Source: Cryobacterium gelidum | GTDB lineage: Bacteria; Actinomycetota; Actinomycetes; Actinomycetales; Microbacteriaceae | Length of the DNA: 64,000 bases | NCBI RefSeq assembly: GCF_004403985.1 | Contig: NZ_SOHL01000003.1 | Coordinates: forward strand, 259,212 to 323,211 | Direction of reading: 5' to 3' | Shown: positions 24,442 through 34,301 of the stretch, one piece after another | Numbering within the stretch: position 1 is the stretch's first letter | How the letters are laid out: each line of letters opens with the position of its first letter | The notes under the pieces: generated by a model | What the model was told of the DNA's origin: nothing | What the model saw: only the letters and a program-made list of their open reading frames with translations | Database searches by the model: none | Program-made: the position numbers and the translations under genes

Positions 24442-25515
24442 ATGATCTCCGCACCGACGCGCACGAGCACCGTGACCCTCGCCGACGCCCGAACCCGCTA
24501 CACCGCCGGTCGCGGCTACCTCGCCGCCTGCACCCTCGGGCTGCCGACGATCGCCACTACCGCCGCGATGCGAGCCGATACCGCGGCCTGGGCCCGCGGC
24601 GAGGCCTGCGCCTCCCACTACGGCGCGGTGGTCGAACGAGTGCGTGCTGGCTATGCCGAGCTCGTCGGCGTCACTCCCGATCGGGTAGCAATCGGATCGC
24701 AGACCTCGGTCATGGCCGGCACGGTCGCGGCGAGCATCCCCGACGGCGCCGAAGTCGTGCTGCCGATCGGCGACTTCAGCTCAATGGTCTTCCCCTTCCT
24801 GGCCCAGGCCCACCGCGGTGTGACCGTGCGTCAGGTGGAGTTGGCCGACCTCGCCGCGAGCCTCACCACGAACACCTGGCTGGTGGCATTCTCGCTCGTG
24901 CAGTCCGCCACCGGAACCGTGGCCGACAGCGTCGCCATTGCCGCCGCCGCGCGGGCCACGGGCACTTTCACCCTGTGCGACACGACCCAGGCGACCGGGT
25001 GGATGCCCGTCGACGCCGCCATGTTCGACGCGACCATCTGCCACAGCTACAAGTGGCTCGGCGCACCGCGCGGAGTGGCCTTCTTCACCGTCTCCCAAGC
25101 GTTCGCTGCATACCTGCACCCCGTGAATGCCGGTTGGTACGCCGGAGACGACCCATGGGCGTCCTGTTACGGCCCGGCTATGACGCTCGCTTCCAATGCC
25201 CGCAGCTTCGACGTGTCACCGGCCTGGCCCGCCTGGGTCGGCGCCGAGCCGGCCATCGACCTGTTCCGCAGCCTCGATCTGGCCGAGGTCCGCGCCCACT
25301 CTGTGGGCCTCGGTCATGCCCTCTCTGACGGTCTGGGGCTGCCCCGACTCGGTCAAGCCATCATCAGCTGGCCGGATGCCGGTGGCCGCGATCTCGCGCG
25401 CCTCACCACCGCCGGCCTCACCGCCTCGGGTCGGGCCGGTCGCGCCCGCGTCGCCTTCCACCTCTTCAACGACGAAGACGACGTGGCACTGGCCCTCGCC
25501 GCTCTCCGTCCCTGA
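24442..25515 (+). CDS. PLP-dependent aminotransferase class V-fold protein
   Basis: This 357-residue PLP enzyme is of the class V fold (cysteine desulfurase/kynureninase group). The PLP-binding lysine is in HSYKWLGAPRG (near residue 200) and the cofactor-ring aspartate in TLCDTTQATGW (near residue 180). The C-terminal small domain includes RAGRARVAFHLFNDEDDV, which resembles kynureninase-like proteins. The reaction cannot be fixed from sequence. It is transcribed divergently from the LysR gene. Confidence 0.85.
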   Translation: MISAPTRTSTVTLADARTRYTAGRGYLAACTLGLPTIATTAAMRADTAAWARGEACASHYGAVVERVRAGYAELVGVTPDRVAIGSQTSVMAGTVAASIPDGAEVVLPIGDFSSMVFPFLAQAHRGVTVRQVELADLAASLTTNTWLVAFSLVQSATGTVADSVAIAAAARATGTFTLCDTTQATGWMPVDAAMFDATICHSYKWLGAPRGVAFFTVSQAFAAYLHPVNAGWYAGDDPWASCYGPAMTLASNARSFDVSPAWPAWVGAEPAIDLFRSLDLAEVRAHSVGLGHALSDGLGLPRLGQAIISWPDAGGRDLARLTTAGLTASGRAGRARVAFHLFNDEDDVALALAALRP

Positions 25516-25558
25516 CCGGTGCCCGCGCATTCCAGGCGCACGCGGCAGGCCGCGCGCA

Positions 25559-26299
25559 TCAGGCCGGGCGAACCACCGGGTTCACGAGCGTTCCGATGCC
25601 GGCGATCGACATCGAGACCGTGTCGTTATCGACGACGGCTGCCGCCGTGTCCATCGGCCCGGCCAGAATCACGTCGCCCGGCAGCAGCGTGAACACGCTC
25701 GAGGCGAACGCGACGAGCGCCGCAACGGTTTCCTCGGTCGGAGTCGCGTCGTCGTCGCCGAATTCCACCGCCTGGAACTCCTCGTCGTTAATGAGCCCGC
25801 GCAACGGTGTGGCCGCCGCGTCGAAGTCGGTCTCGATGATCGGTCCGAGCGGCAAAAAGGTGTCGAAGGCACCGGCGCGGGTTACCGAGCGCTCGGCGAG
25901 GTCGGCGGCAGTCACGACCGTTGCCACGGTGTACCCGAAGACGCGACTCGCGGCATCCGCTGCCGAGACGTTCTTGGCGATCTTGCCGATGATGATGGCG
26001 AGCTGGCCGTCGACCTCAACCTGGTCGGAGGCGGCCGGCAGCACGATGGCATCGCCAGGGCCCACGACGGCGGTATTCGGCCGCAGAACGAAAGCAGGTT
26101 CGGGCGAAGAATTCACCACCGCGACGATCTTCGAGCGAGGAATCACCGGAGCGAGCAGTTTCACGTCGGCCAGGGCCACCCGGTCACCGGTCGTGTCGAA
26201 TCCGGCGAACATCGGGTCACTTGTCAGAACGACCAGTTCATCGTCATCGACGATGCCAAACGCGATGGCACCCTGGTAGCTGTATCGTGCGATCTTCAC
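25559..26299 (-). CDS. Fumarylacetoacetate hydrolase family protein
   Basis: This 246-residue protein has the FAH-type beta-barrel fold, whose members hydrolyse or decarboxylate 2-oxo or acylpyruvate compounds with a metal. The first domain starts KIARYSYQGAIAFGI, and the catalytic region reads VVLPAASDQVEVDGQLAIIIGK. The expected metal-binding ExE pair is not obvious (it appears as VEVDGQLA), so activity is uncertain. The GTG at 26299 is favoured over a GTG five codons earlier by the purine-rich GAACGAGAC just before it. It lies next to ilvE on the same strand. Confidence 0.82.
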   Translation of the reverse strand: MKIARYSYQGAIAFGIVDDDELVVLTSDPMFAGFDTTGDRVALADVKLLAPVIPRSKIVAVVNSSPEPAFVLRPNTAVVGPGDAIVLPAASDQVEVDGQLAIIIGKIAKNVSAADAASRVFGYTVATVVTAADLAERSVTRAGAFDTFLPLGPIIETDFDAAATPLRGLINDEEFQAVEFGDDDATPTEETVAALVAFASSVFTLLPGDVILAGPMDTAAAVVDNDTVSMSIAGIGTLVNPVVRPA

Positions 26300-26352
26300 G
26301 TGTCTCGTTCCCACCTGTCGTAGCCTCGCCGAAGCGGACCAAAAGGTTCAGT

Positions 26353-27465
26353 TTAGTCGAGGCGGGTGAGCCAGCCGTGACGGTCCGGCAGGCGTCCGTA
26401 CTGAATGTCGGTGAGCTCCTGGCGCAGCGACAGCGTGATCGCGCCCGCTGGGGCATCCGGTTCACCGACCGTGAAGTCCCTGGCCTTGAGCTGGCCGATC
26501 GGGGTGACGACGGCGGCGGTTCCGCAGGCGAAAACCTCGGTGATGGCACCGGATGCGACGCCCTCACGCCATTCCGCCAGCGTCACCTCGCGCTCTTCCA
26601 CGGTCATACCGCGGTCGCGGGCAAGCTGCATGATACTGTCGCGGGTAACGCCTTCGAGAATGGATCCGGTCAGGCGAGGCGTGACAATCGTGTCGGTGCC
26701 GTGCACGAAGAACACGTTCATGCCGCCGAGTTCATCGACGTGCGTTCCGGTCTCACCGTCGAGAAAGAGCACCTGGGCGCAGCCATTCTCGTACGCCTGC
26801 ATCTGGGGCAGCAGCGAGGCGGCATAGTTGCCGCCGCACTTGGCGGCGCCGGTACCACCGCGACCGGCGCGGGAGTATTCGGTCGACAGCCAGATCTTCA
26901 CCGGGGCCACGCCGTCGGAAAAGTAAGCACCGGCCGGGCTCGCGATCACGTAGAAACTCACCTTGTGGGCGGCGCGCACCCCGAGAAAGCTCTCGTTGGC
27001 GATCATGAACGGGCGCAGGTAGAGGCTGGTCTCGGGCGCGGACGGCACCCAGTCGCCGTCGATGGCAATCATCTGCCTGACCGACTCGATAAAGTCCGGG
27101 GTCGAGAGTTCGGGCAGCGCGAGGCGCTGCGCCGAGCGTTGCAGCCGCTCGGCGTTCTTCTCGGGCCGAAAGGTCCAGATCGAGTTGTCGGCGTGCCGGT
27201 AGGCCTTGAGGCCCTCGAAGATCTCCTGGCCGTAGTGCAGCACTGACGAGGCGGGATCGAGCAGCAGCGGGCCATACGGCGTGACGCGGGCGTCGTGCCA
27301 ACCGGCCTCGATCGACCAATCGATGGTGACCATGTGGTCGGTGAAGTGCTTGCCGAAGCCCGGGTCGGCGAGAATCTCCTCGCGTTCGACTTCGGCGCGG
27401 GCGTCGGTCGACGGGGTGAGGGCGAAGCTCAGCGGGTAGGTCACTGTCGAGTCGGTCTTGCTCAT
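26353..27465 (-). CDS. ilvE: Branched-chain amino acid aminotransferase
   Basis: This 370-residue fold type IV PLP enzyme transaminates 2-oxo acids to valine, leucine and isoleucine. The active-site lysine is in [14 protein letters not shown] near residue 215. Other family parts are [14 protein letters not shown] near residue 75, [19 protein letters not shown], and [13 protein letters not shown] near the C-terminus. It overlaps the leuB stop by 4 bases, so leuB-ilvE is a coupled pair. Confidence 0.95.
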   Translation of the reverse strand: MSKTDSTVTYPLSFALTPSTDARAEVEREEILADPGFGKHFTDHMVTIDWSIEAGWHDARVTPYGPLLLDPASSVLHYGQEIFEGLKAYRHADNSIWTFRPEKNAERLQRSAQRLALPELSTPDFIESVRQMIAIDGDWVPSAPETSLYLRPFMIANESFLGVRAAHKVSFYVIASPAGAYFSDGVAPVKIWLSTEYSRAGRGGTGAAKCGGNYAASLLPQMQAYENGCAQVLFLDGETGTHVDELGGMNVFFVHGTDTIVTPRLTGSILEGVTRDSIMQLARDRGMTVEEREVTLAEWREGVASGAITEVFACGTAAVVTPIGQLKARDFTVGEPDAPAGAITLSLRQELTDIQYGRLPDRHGWLTRLD

Positions 27466-28538
27466 TTGAGTACCTTGTCTGTCAATAGGGTCACGATGGC
27501 GTCTCCCACCTCAGCGGTGCTGCGTCGTAGCGGGGCGGTCTCGGACCGACGCAGCAGGTCGTCGGCCACCGCCTCGTTGACACGGGCCGCGGCATCCGTC
27601 AGCCCGAGGTGATCGAGCAGAAGCGCTACCGAGAGGATGGCCGCGGTCGGGTCGGCGAGTTGCTGGCCGGCGATATCGGGGGCCGAGCCGTGCACCGGCT
27701 CGAACATGCTGGGAAAGCGACCCGTCGGGTTGATATTGCCGGAGGCCGCCAGGCCGATGCCGCCGCTGATTGCCGCTGCCAAGTCGGTGAGGATATCGCC
27801 AAAGAGATTGTCGGTGACGAGTACATCGAATCTACTCGGATTTGTCACGAAGAAGATCGTCGCCGCGTCGACGTGCAGATAGTCAACCGTAATCTGGGGG
27901 TACTCTGCAGCCACCTCGTTCACGATGCGCTGCCACAGGCTGCCGGCGAAGACGAGCACGTTGGTCTTGTGCACGAGGGTGAGTCGTTTGCGCTCGCGTC
28001 CCTGGGCCACTTCGAAGGCGTACCGTACGACGCGTTCGACTCCGTAGGCGGTGTTCACGGACACCTCGTTGGCGACCTCCTGCGGGGTACCACGGCGGAT
28101 CGCGCCGCCGTTGCCGACATAGGGGCCCTCGGTGCCCTCCCGAACCACGACGAAGTCGACGACGCCCGGGATCGCGAGCGGGCTCGTGACACCGGGGTAG
28201 ATCGTGCACGGCCGCAGGTTGACGTAGTGGTCGAGTGCGAAGCGCAGGCCGAGCAGCAGCCCCCGCTCGATATTCGCGTCTTTCAGGCGCGGATCGCCGG
28301 GGACACCACCGACAGCGCCGAGCAGGATGGCGTCGTGCTGCTGGATCGACGCGAGGTCGGTCTCGGTGAGAACGTCCCCGGTTTCGAGGAACCGCGCGGC
28401 GCCTAGTTGAAACGTGCTCGTGTCAATCGTGACGTCGTCGCGGGCGATGACAGCGGCGAGCACCTTCACGGCCTCGGCGACAACTTCCGGTCCGATTCCG
28501 TCTCCGGGAATGACAGCGAGTTTGATAGTACGAGACAT
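27462..28538 (-). CDS. leuB: 3-isopropylmalate dehydrogenase
   Basis: This 358-residue NAD-dependent decarboxylating dehydrogenase carries out the third step of leucine synthesis. Motifs are the N-terminal [27 protein letters not shown] near residue 100, [12 protein letters not shown] near residue 130, and [18 protein letters not shown] near residue 245. The ATG at 28538 (MSRTIKL) is chosen from the family start; the longer open frame adds 15 residues without homology. It is the first gene of the leuB-ilvE pair. Confidence 0.95.
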   Translation of the reverse strand: MSRTIKLAVIPGDGIGPEVVAEAVKVLAAVIARDDVTIDTSTFQLGAARFLETGDVLTETDLASIQQHDAILLGAVGGVPGDPRLKDANIERGLLLGLRFALDHYVNLRPCTIYPGVTSPLAIPGVVDFVVVREGTEGPYVGNGGAIRRGTPQEVANEVSVNTAYGVERVVRYAFEVAQGRERKRLTLVHKTNVLVFAGSLWQRIVNEVAAEYPQITVDYLHVDAATIFFVTNPSRFDVLVTDNLFGDILTDLAAAISGGIGLAASGNINPTGRFPSMFEPVHGSAPDIAGQQLADPTAAILSVALLLDHLGLTDAAARVNEAVADDLLRRSETAPLRRSTAEVGDAIVTLLTDKVLK

Positions 28539-28650
28539 GCGACTCCGAACCGGTCGACAATAACTTGGATTGCTTATAGACAAACCTTACCTTTCTCACC
28601 GAAGTGCCTAGGCTGGAGCGAAGCGCACCACCAAGTGAAAGTGGGTAATC

Positions 28651-28902
28651 ATGAGTATTGGACTTGGAATCTTTCTCCTGGTCGTCGGCGCCGTCCTGGT
28701 GTGGGCACTCGACCTGACCATCACCGGAGTCAACCTGCAGCTCATCGGCTACATTCTGCTCGCGGCTGGCGCACTCGTGCTGATCCTCGGCCTGGTCCTG
28801 ATGACCCGCCGTCGCAGCAGCGTGAGTACGACCCGCACGATCGCCGATCCGGCGAACGGCGACCAGGTCACGCGCCGCGAGAGCTCGATCGACGATATCT
28901 AG
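28651..28902 (+). CDS. DUF6458-type small membrane protein
   Basis: This 83-residue protein has two transmembrane helices (GIFLLVVGAVLVWAL and LIGYILLAAGALVLILGLVL) and a short charged tail (TRRRSS to SIDDI). It matches the DUF6458 layout, a family restricted to actinobacteria with no known function. A GTGAAAGTGGG stretch lies before the ATG. It stands alone, divergent from leuB and convergent with the MFS gene. Confidence 0.8.
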   Translation: MSIGLGIFLLVVGAVLVWALDLTITGVNLQLIGYILLAAGALVLILGLVLMTRRRSSVSTTRTIADPANGDQVTRRESSIDDI

Positions 28903-28912
28903 TGGGCTGCGG

Positions 28913-30478
28913 CTAGCGAGCGCGTCGAAGGGCGACAAGCGCCACGACGGCCGCAGCGAGCACGAGCGCAACGCCGATCCAGGCGGTCAGTCCCACACCA
29001 CTGTCGAAAGCATGCCGCGCCGAATCGAGCAGCTGCTCCGCCATACCGGCCGGAAGGTGCTCGGCGACAGCCACGGCTCCGCCGAGTGTTTCGCCGGCGG
29101 CAACCCGTTCGGCCGCGCTCAGGCCCTCGGGCAAAAGCACCGCTGCGCGATACGACACGGTGAGAATGGTGCCGAGCACCGCTGTTCCGAGTACCGCCCC
29201 CAGCTCGTAGGCCGTTTCCGATACGGCGGATGCTGCCCCCGCCTTGTCCGCCGGCGCGGTCGCCACGATCAACTCGTTGGACACGGTCTCGGCAGCGCCG
29301 ATTCCGATACCGAGCAAAACAAAAGCGAAACCGATCGAGACGGCATCGATCTGCCCACCGCGCAGCGCGATCGACGCGAACCCGGCGACCGATATCAGCA
29401 GCGCCATCGGCACCACCCGGGACGGGCGCACCCGTCGGGCGATCGGCACGATCAGCAGTCCGGCCACGATCATCGCCGCCAGGCCGGGCACCAGCACGAG
29501 CCCGGCCGAGAGCGGTGAGAGTCCGAGCACGAGTTGCAGGTGTTGCGAAATGAAGAACAGACAGCCGACGAGGGCCGTCACACTGAGCAGGTTGACACCG
29601 ACGGCACCGCTGAACGCGCCGCGTCGAAACAGACCCATGTCGAGCATGGGGTTGGGCAGGCGCAGCTGCCGACGCACAAACCACAGTCCGAGAATCAGCC
29701 CGAGGACCACCGGAGCGAGGGTGAGCACGTTCACACCGGTCTCGGCGATGGTCTTGATGCCGTACACGATCGGCAACATGGTACCCAGCGACAGGGCGAT
29801 GCTCACAATGTCGATGCGACCGGGTTTCGGATCGCGCGACTCCGTCACGAGGATCGGTGCCAGCACCAGCAGCGGCAACAGGACCGGCACGGCGATCAGG
29901 AACACGGATCCCCAGGCGAAGTGCTCGAGCAGGATGCCTCCGACGACCGGGCCGAGCGCGCTGCCGGCCGCAAAGCCCGTGGCCCAGATGGCAATGGCGA
30001 GGCGGCGTTGGTCACGGTCGACAAAGGTGGATCGCAGCAACGACAGGGTCGACGGCATGAGCATCGCACCGAAGAATCCGAGCGCCGCCCGAGCGATGAT
30101 CAGGCCCTCGACGCTCGGCGAGAACGCCGCGAACACCGACACCACACCGAATCCGACGGAGCCGATGAGTAGCAAGCGGCGTCGCCCGATGCGGTCGCCG
30201 AGATTGCCCATGGCCACGAGCAGCCCGGCGAGCACGAGCGGATAGATATCGACCATCCACAGCAGCTGCACGCCGGTCGGTCGGGTCGCCGTTGAAATCG
30301 CCGGCAGCGCGAAGTTGAGCACGGTGTTGTCGATCGACACGAGCAGTACCGGGAGCATCAGCACGGCGAGCGCCCACCAGCGTCGACGGTCCTGCCGTTC
30401 CGGCAGGGTGGATGCCGCTCCCCCGATTGCCCGGGCGGTCAGGGCGATGGCGTTAGTGGGAACAGCGGGGACAGACAC
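28913..30478 (-). CDS. MFS drug-efflux transporter (DHA2/EmrB type)
   Basis: This 521-residue protein has about 14 transmembrane segments, as in the QacA/EmrB/SmvA branch of the major facilitator superfamily, which exports hydrophobic or cationic drugs by proton antiport. Visible motif A is GNLGDRIGRRRLLLIG near residue 95; motif C-like text is GPVVGGILLEHFAWG near residue 160. It starts with GTG at 30478. The divergent TetR gene and a palindrome in the shared promoter form a classic efflux pump-repressor pair. Confidence 0.92.
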   Translation of the reverse strand: MSVPAVPTNAIALTARAIGGAASTLPERQDRRRWWALAVLMLPVLLVSIDNTVLNFALPAISTATRPTGVQLLWMVDIYPLVLAGLLVAMGNLGDRIGRRRLLLIGSVGFGVVSVFAAFSPSVEGLIIARAALGFFGAMLMPSTLSLLRSTFVDRDQRRLAIAIWATGFAAGSALGPVVGGILLEHFAWGSVFLIAVPVLLPLLVLAPILVTESRDPKPGRIDIVSIALSLGTMLPIVYGIKTIAETGVNVLTLAPVVLGLILGLWFVRRQLRLPNPMLDMGLFRRGAFSGAVGVNLLSVTALVGCLFFISQHLQLVLGLSPLSAGLVLVPGLAAMIVAGLLIVPIARRVRPSRVVPMALLISVAGFASIALRGGQIDAVSIGFAFVLLGIGIGAAETVSNELIVATAPADKAGAASAVSETAYELGAVLGTAVLGTILTVSYRAAVLLPEGLSAAERVAAGETLGGAVAVAEHLPAGMAEQLLDSARHAFDSGVGLTAWIGVALVLAAAVVALVALRRAR

Positions 30479-30547
30479 GATCTACATCACTTTCTGTGCT
30501 CTTGCTCGACCGGCTCCTAATCAAGACAATAGATTTTACTGTACCGG

Positions 30548-30568
30548 CTAGACGGTATACTTGTCTAG
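30548..30568. promoter_or_regulatory. TetR-type operator
   Basis: CTAGAC-n9-GTCTAG with a central TATA, a 21-base near-palindrome, lies between the divergent MFS and TetR genes. The arms are perfect. Binding by the adjacent TetR protein is inferred. Confidence 0.65.
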
Positions 30569-30609
30569 TCCGCTCGTGTGCCCCACCGACAGTTTGCGTG
30601 TTCGTTACC

Positions 30610-31182
30610 ATGGCCCTTATGTCCAAAAATCCCGCCGCGCCGCCCGTTCCCACCCGGGATCGCCTTCTCGACGCGTTCGAGGAACTGCTGGTCGAGGGCG
30701 GGGAACGCTCGGCGACGCTTGACGCCGTGGCGGCGGCCGCCGCCGTCTCGAAGGGCGGACTGCTGTATCACTTCGCGTCGAAGGACGCCCTGGTCGACGC
30801 CATGCTGGCCCGCCTCGTTGCGCTCGCCCGCGAAGACGCCGAGAACATCCGCACGGCCCCGGCCGGCCCGGTCGACTACCTCATTCGCACCTCGGTGCAT
30901 ACCGGTAGCCCGCTCGACCGAGCCTACATCGCCGGGTCTCGACTCGCCCAGGGCCGGGATCTGCGCGCCAGGCAGGTGCTCACCGAGATTCGCCGACGCT
31001 GGCTCTCGGTGATCGAAGACGCTGTGCACGACACGGATACCGCCCAGGCGATCATGCTGATCAGTGACGGTCTCTATGTCAACAGCTCGCTTGCCGAGCG
31101 CGAACTGACGCCACCGACTCACACGGACGAGGCCATGACCCGGCTGATCGCCCTGATCGGCCGACTCCTGCCGAGCACCTAG
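30610..31182 (+). CDS. TetR-family transcriptional repressor
   Basis: This protein of about 190 residues has an N-terminal TetR helix-turn-helix (RDRLLDAFEELLVEGG, then AAAVSKGGLLYHFASKDALV) and a C-terminal ligand-binding domain with a TetR_C-like region. The start may be the ATG at 30610 or 30619; no ribosome site separates them, and translation may be leaderless. It likely represses the divergent MFS pump and itself through the palindrome at 30548-30568. Confidence 0.9.
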   Translation: MALMSKNPAAPPVPTRDRLLDAFEELLVEGGERSATLDAVAAAAAVSKGGLLYHFASKDALVDAMLARLVALAREDAENIRTAPAGPVDYLIRTSVHTGSPLDRAYIAGSRLAQGRDLRARQVLTEIRRRWLSVIEDAVHDTDTAQAIMLISDGLYVNSSLAERELTPPTHTDEAMTRLIALIGRLLPST

Positions 31183-31214
31183 CGGCTTGCAGCTAGCAGC
31201 GAGCAGCTAGCACC

Positions 31215-31263
31215 CGGACACACGAGTGGGCGCCCGCATGGCAGGCGCCCACTCGTGTGTCCG
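31215..31263. terminator. Long perfect hairpin between tetR and serA
   Basis: A 20-base stem (31215-31234 with 31244-31263, core ACACGAGTGGGCGCC) with no mismatch surrounds a 9-base loop. It sits between convergent genes and probably works as a two-way terminator. Confidence 0.75.
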
Positions 31264-31294
31264 TTCTCACGCCCGCATTCGACCGCGCAGGGGG

Positions 31295-32887
31295 TCAGTC
31301 GGTGAGGTCGATCTCCACCATGATCTCGGCGTCGATCGCGGCACGCACCGAGGCGAGCAGCCCGGCCGGAACCTCGGAGTCGACGGTCAGTACGCTGAGC
31401 GCCTTGCCGCCAGCCTCGTGGCGGGCGATCTGCATGCCCGCAATGTTGATGTTGGCCTCGCCGAATTCGCGACCGTAGACGGCGACGATTCCGGGACGGT
31501 CGGCGTACAGCATGACGATGAGGTTCTTGGCGAACGGAACCTCCACGTCGTAGCCGTTGATCTCAACGATCTTCTCGATCTGCTTGGTACCGGTGAGGGT
31601 ACCGGAGACGGAAACCTGAGAACCGTCGGCGAGGGCGCCGCGCAAGGTGATCACGTTGCGGTACTCGGGCGATTCGGCGTCGGTGAGCATGCGCACGGTG
31701 ACACCGCGCTGCTCGGCGAGCAGCGGAGCGTTGACGTAGGAAACGGTTTCACTGACCACGTTGGTGAAGATGCCCTTGAGCGCGGCGAGCTTGAGCACAC
31801 TGACGTCGAACTCGACGAGCTCGCCGCGCACCTCGATGTCCACGCTCGTGAGCGGGCTGTGTGCGGCGAGGCCGGAGAATACCTGGCCGAGCTTTTCCAC
31901 CAGCGGGATGCCGGGGCGCACGTACGGGTCGATGACCCCGCCGGCCACGTTGACCGCGTCGGGAACGAGCTCGCCGGAGAGCGCGAGGCGCACCGACTTG
32001 GCCACGGAGACGCCGGCCTTTTCTTGCGCTTCGTCGGTGGAAGCGCCGAGGTGCGGGGTCGTGATGATGTTGTCCAGTCCGAGCAGCGGCGAGCCGGTCG
32101 GCGGTTCGCTGACGAACACGTCGAGGCCGGCGCCGGCGATGGTGCCGGCGACGAGGGCCTCATGCAGCGCCTCTTCGTCGATGAGTCCGCCGCGGGCGAC
32201 GTTCACGACGAACGCGGTCGGCTTCATCAGCTTGAGCTGGGCTGCGCCGATCATGCCGGTGGTCTCGGGAGTCTTCGGCATGTGAATGGTAATGAAGTCA
32301 GACTGCGCGAGCAGCTCGTCGAGGGTGACCGGGGTCACACCGAGCTGCTGGGCCCGGGCCGAGGTGATGTAGGGATCGTAGGCGATGACGTTCGTGCCGA
32401 AGGCCTGCATACGGGAGGTGATGAGAGCACCGATCCGGCCGAGGCCGATGATGCCGATGGTCTTTTCGTAGAGCTCGACGCCGGTGTACTTGGACCGCTT
32501 CCACTGTCCGTCGGCGAGGGCGCCCGAGGCCGCTGGAATGTGACGGGCCAGGCTCAGAATGTGTCCGACGGTCAGCTCCGCAGCCGAGATGATGTTGGAG
32601 GTGGGAGCGTTGACGACCATGACGCCGGCCGCGGTGGCGGCCTTGATGTCTACATTGTCCAGGCCAACGCCCGCGCGGGCAATGACCTTGAGGAAGGGCG
32701 CAGCCGTGATGGCTTCGGCATCCATTTTGGTGGCAGAACGCACTAAGACGGCCTGGGCGGTGGCCAGCTCGGCGAGCAGCGCGGAGCGATCCGTGCCGTC
32801 GACGTGGTGAATATCAAAGTCGGGCCCGAGGGCATCGACGGTGGCGGGGGAAAGTTCTTCGGCGATCAGGACGACGGGCTTCGACAA
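31295..32887 (-). CDS. serA: D-3-phosphoglycerate dehydrogenase
   Basis: This enzyme makes the first step of serine synthesis. Its 530 residues from the TTG match the long actinobacterial form with an extra ASB domain. Visible are VGLDNVDIKAATAAGVMVVN near residue 85, the NAD site GIIGLGRIGALI near residue 145, VNVARGGLIDEEAL near residue 230, and a C-terminal ACT domain (IVMLYADRPGIVAVYG). The TTG at 32887 gives the conserved start SKPVVLIAEELSP and has AGGAT 9 bases upstream. An ATG eight codons earlier has no ribosome site. Confidence 0.93.
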   Translation of the reverse strand: MSKPVVLIAEELSPATVDALGPDFDIHHVDGTDRSALLAELATAQAVLVRSATKMDAEAITAAPFLKVIARAGVGLDNVDIKAATAAGVMVVNAPTSNIISAAELTVGHILSLARHIPAASGALADGQWKRSKYTGVELYEKTIGIIGLGRIGALITSRMQAFGTNVIAYDPYITSARAQQLGVTPVTLDELLAQSDFITIHMPKTPETTGMIGAAQLKLMKPTAFVVNVARGGLIDEEALHEALVAGTIAGAGLDVFVSEPPTGSPLLGLDNIITTPHLGASTDEAQEKAGVSVAKSVRLALSGELVPDAVNVAGGVIDPYVRPGIPLVEKLGQVFSGLAAHSPLTSVDIEVRGELVEFDVSVLKLAALKGIFTNVVSETVSYVNAPLLAEQRGVTVRMLTDAESPEYRNVITLRGALADGSQVSVSGTLTGTKQIEKIVEINGYDVEVPFAKNLIVMLYADRPGIVAVYGREFGEANINIAGMQIARHEAGGKALSVLTVDSEVPAGLLASVRAAIDAEIMVEIDLTD

Positions 32888-32973
32888 TAAAATCGGATCC
32901 TTAGATTGCATTTGTCGGTGGCGCGACGAAGGGCGCTACTCGGATCCCACCCTACCGGCTGCACAATAGACCA

Positions 32974-33369
32974 ATGAGCAGCGACGTAATCGACGGACTC
33001 CAACTGGTGCTGCGCGTGATCCTGGCACTGATTTTCATCGGCGCCGGCATCACCCACTTCTTCCCCTCGGTGCAACGCACGATGGCGGCGATGATACCGC
33101 CGCGCCTGCGCACCAGGGGGTTGGCCAGCCCGGTCAATCTCGTCGTGTTCACGGGGCTGTGTGAAGTGGCCGGTGGCCTGGGATTGTTGTATCCCCCGAC
33201 CATGGCGGTGGCCGCCGGGGCGCTCGTGCTCTTTCTCGCGGCGGTGTTTCCCGCCAACGCCTATGCCGCGCGCCACCCGAAACGGTTCGGGCGGGTGGCG
33301 ATTCCCCTGGTTCCCCGACTCATCGCGCAGCTGGCGTTGATGGTGCTGATCGTTCTGGCGGTGCTCTGA
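32974..33369 (+). CDS. DoxX-family membrane protein
   Basis: This 131-residue protein has four hydrophobic helices and the DoxX-like opening LVLRVILALIFIGAGITHFF. DoxX-like proteins are small membrane proteins linked to redox or quinone processes, with poorly defined roles. It is divergent from serA and convergent with the next two membrane genes. Confidence 0.75.
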   Translation: MSSDVIDGLQLVLRVILALIFIGAGITHFFPSVQRTMAAMIPPRLRTRGLASPVNLVVFTGLCEVAGGLGLLYPPTMAVAAGALVLFLAAVFPANAYAARHPKRFGRVAIPLVPRLIAQLALMVLIVLAVL

Positions 33370-33372
33370 CTT

Positions 33373-33753
33373 CTAGAGGATCAATCGGCCCAGGGTGAAC
33401 GCGGCGGTAATGTCGAGCGAGACGGCGGCGACCGCGCAGAGCCCGACGAGGAGGGTCAGTGCCTGCACTCCGAAGGCCCGATTGCGTCCGAGCCAGTAGG
33501 CCAGGGCGTAGACCAGGATCGGCAGGACCACCGCAAACATCAGCACTGCCCAGCCGACGCCGCTCAGCTGGGTATCGAGGGACTGCGCTTGCAGGTTCAG
33601 GCCGACCAGGTTGCCGACGGCTTCCCAGACGTCGTAGGCATAGAACAGCCCGAAGAAGAGCGCGATAGCGAGCAGTAGCCAGCGCGGCGGTTGACGCCGG
33701 GTGGCCGTGATCGTGTCGGCGTCGTCGCGGGTGCCGTTGTGTGCGTTGCTCAT
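33373..33753 (-). CDS. Hypothetical membrane protein
   Basis: This 126-residue protein is not recognised. It has a polar N-terminus (1-22) and three transmembrane segments (WLLLAIALFFGLFYAY, VGWAVLMFAVVLPILVYALA, LLVGLCAVAAVSLDI). Its start overlaps the stop of the following hypothetical gene by 4 bases, so the two are probably partners made from one transcript. Confidence 0.7.
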   Translation of the reverse strand: MSNAHNGTRDDADTITATRRQPPRWLLLAIALFFGLFYAYDVWEAVGNLVGLNLQAQSLDTQLSGVGWAVLMFAVVLPILVYALAYWLGRNRAFGVQALTLLVGLCAVAAVSLDITAAFTLGRLIL

Positions 33754-34277
33754 GAGCCAGTTCCCGATCCGATGATGAAGGGCAACGGGGCGAGCACGAC
33801 GACCCCGATCAGCAGCCAGACCAGTCGGACCCGCTGATGGCTCCTGGTGAGCCAGCAGGTGACGCCGAACCAGACCAGGGGCGCTGCGACCGCCAACCAG
33901 GCGCCGAGCGAGAACATAAATTCAGCGACCGGGTCGCCGACGGGCGCTGCACCACGTGCAACCCCGATGAACCACCCGATCGTATAGAGCAGGTACATGC
34001 CGGCCAGGATCCCCATGCCGACCAGGGCGGCGGAGCTCGGTGCCGCGCCGTCAGCTGCGGCGTCGTCAGATTCGGCGGTTTCAGCTGCGGTGGCGTCAGC
34101 ATCCGTCGTCTGGCCGGTTGCGGCCGGGAGGTTGGCCGAAACCGTCTGGTGCGGGATGGTCCACCCCTCGGGCAGGGCGGTCGTGTTCGGCGCTGCCTTG
34201 CCGTTGTCTCCCGGCGCCAGGGTCGGATCATCGTCACCGGCCCAGTTCAGCGCATCGTCGTCGCGTGTGGCGTTCAT
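33750..34277 (-). CDS. Hypothetical membrane protein with acidic N-terminal tail
   Basis: This 175-residue protein starts with about 80 polar, Asp/Ala/Thr-rich, probably disordered residues. Three transmembrane helices follow (MGILAGMYLLYTIGWFIG, FSLGAWLAVAAPLVWFGV, LVWLLIGVVVLAPLPFII). It is not recognised. It overlaps the downstream membrane gene by 4 bases and lies 25 bases from the Nramp-like gene end. Confidence 0.7.
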   Translation of the reverse strand: MNATRDDDALNWAGDDDPTLAPGDNGKAAPNTTALPEGWTIPHQTVSANLPAATGQTTDADATAAETAESDDAAADGAAPSSAALVGMGILAGMYLLYTIGWFIGVARGAAPVGDPVAEFMFSLGAWLAVAAPLVWFGVTCWLTRSHQRVRLVWLLIGVVVLAPLPFIIGSGTGS

Positions 34278-34301
34278 TCATACAGAGTATCCGGTTGCCA
34301 C

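Noticed and set aside
31226-32746. 506-residue plus-strand open frame
   Set aside because: Antisense to serA, no recognisable domain, runs through the long hairpin.
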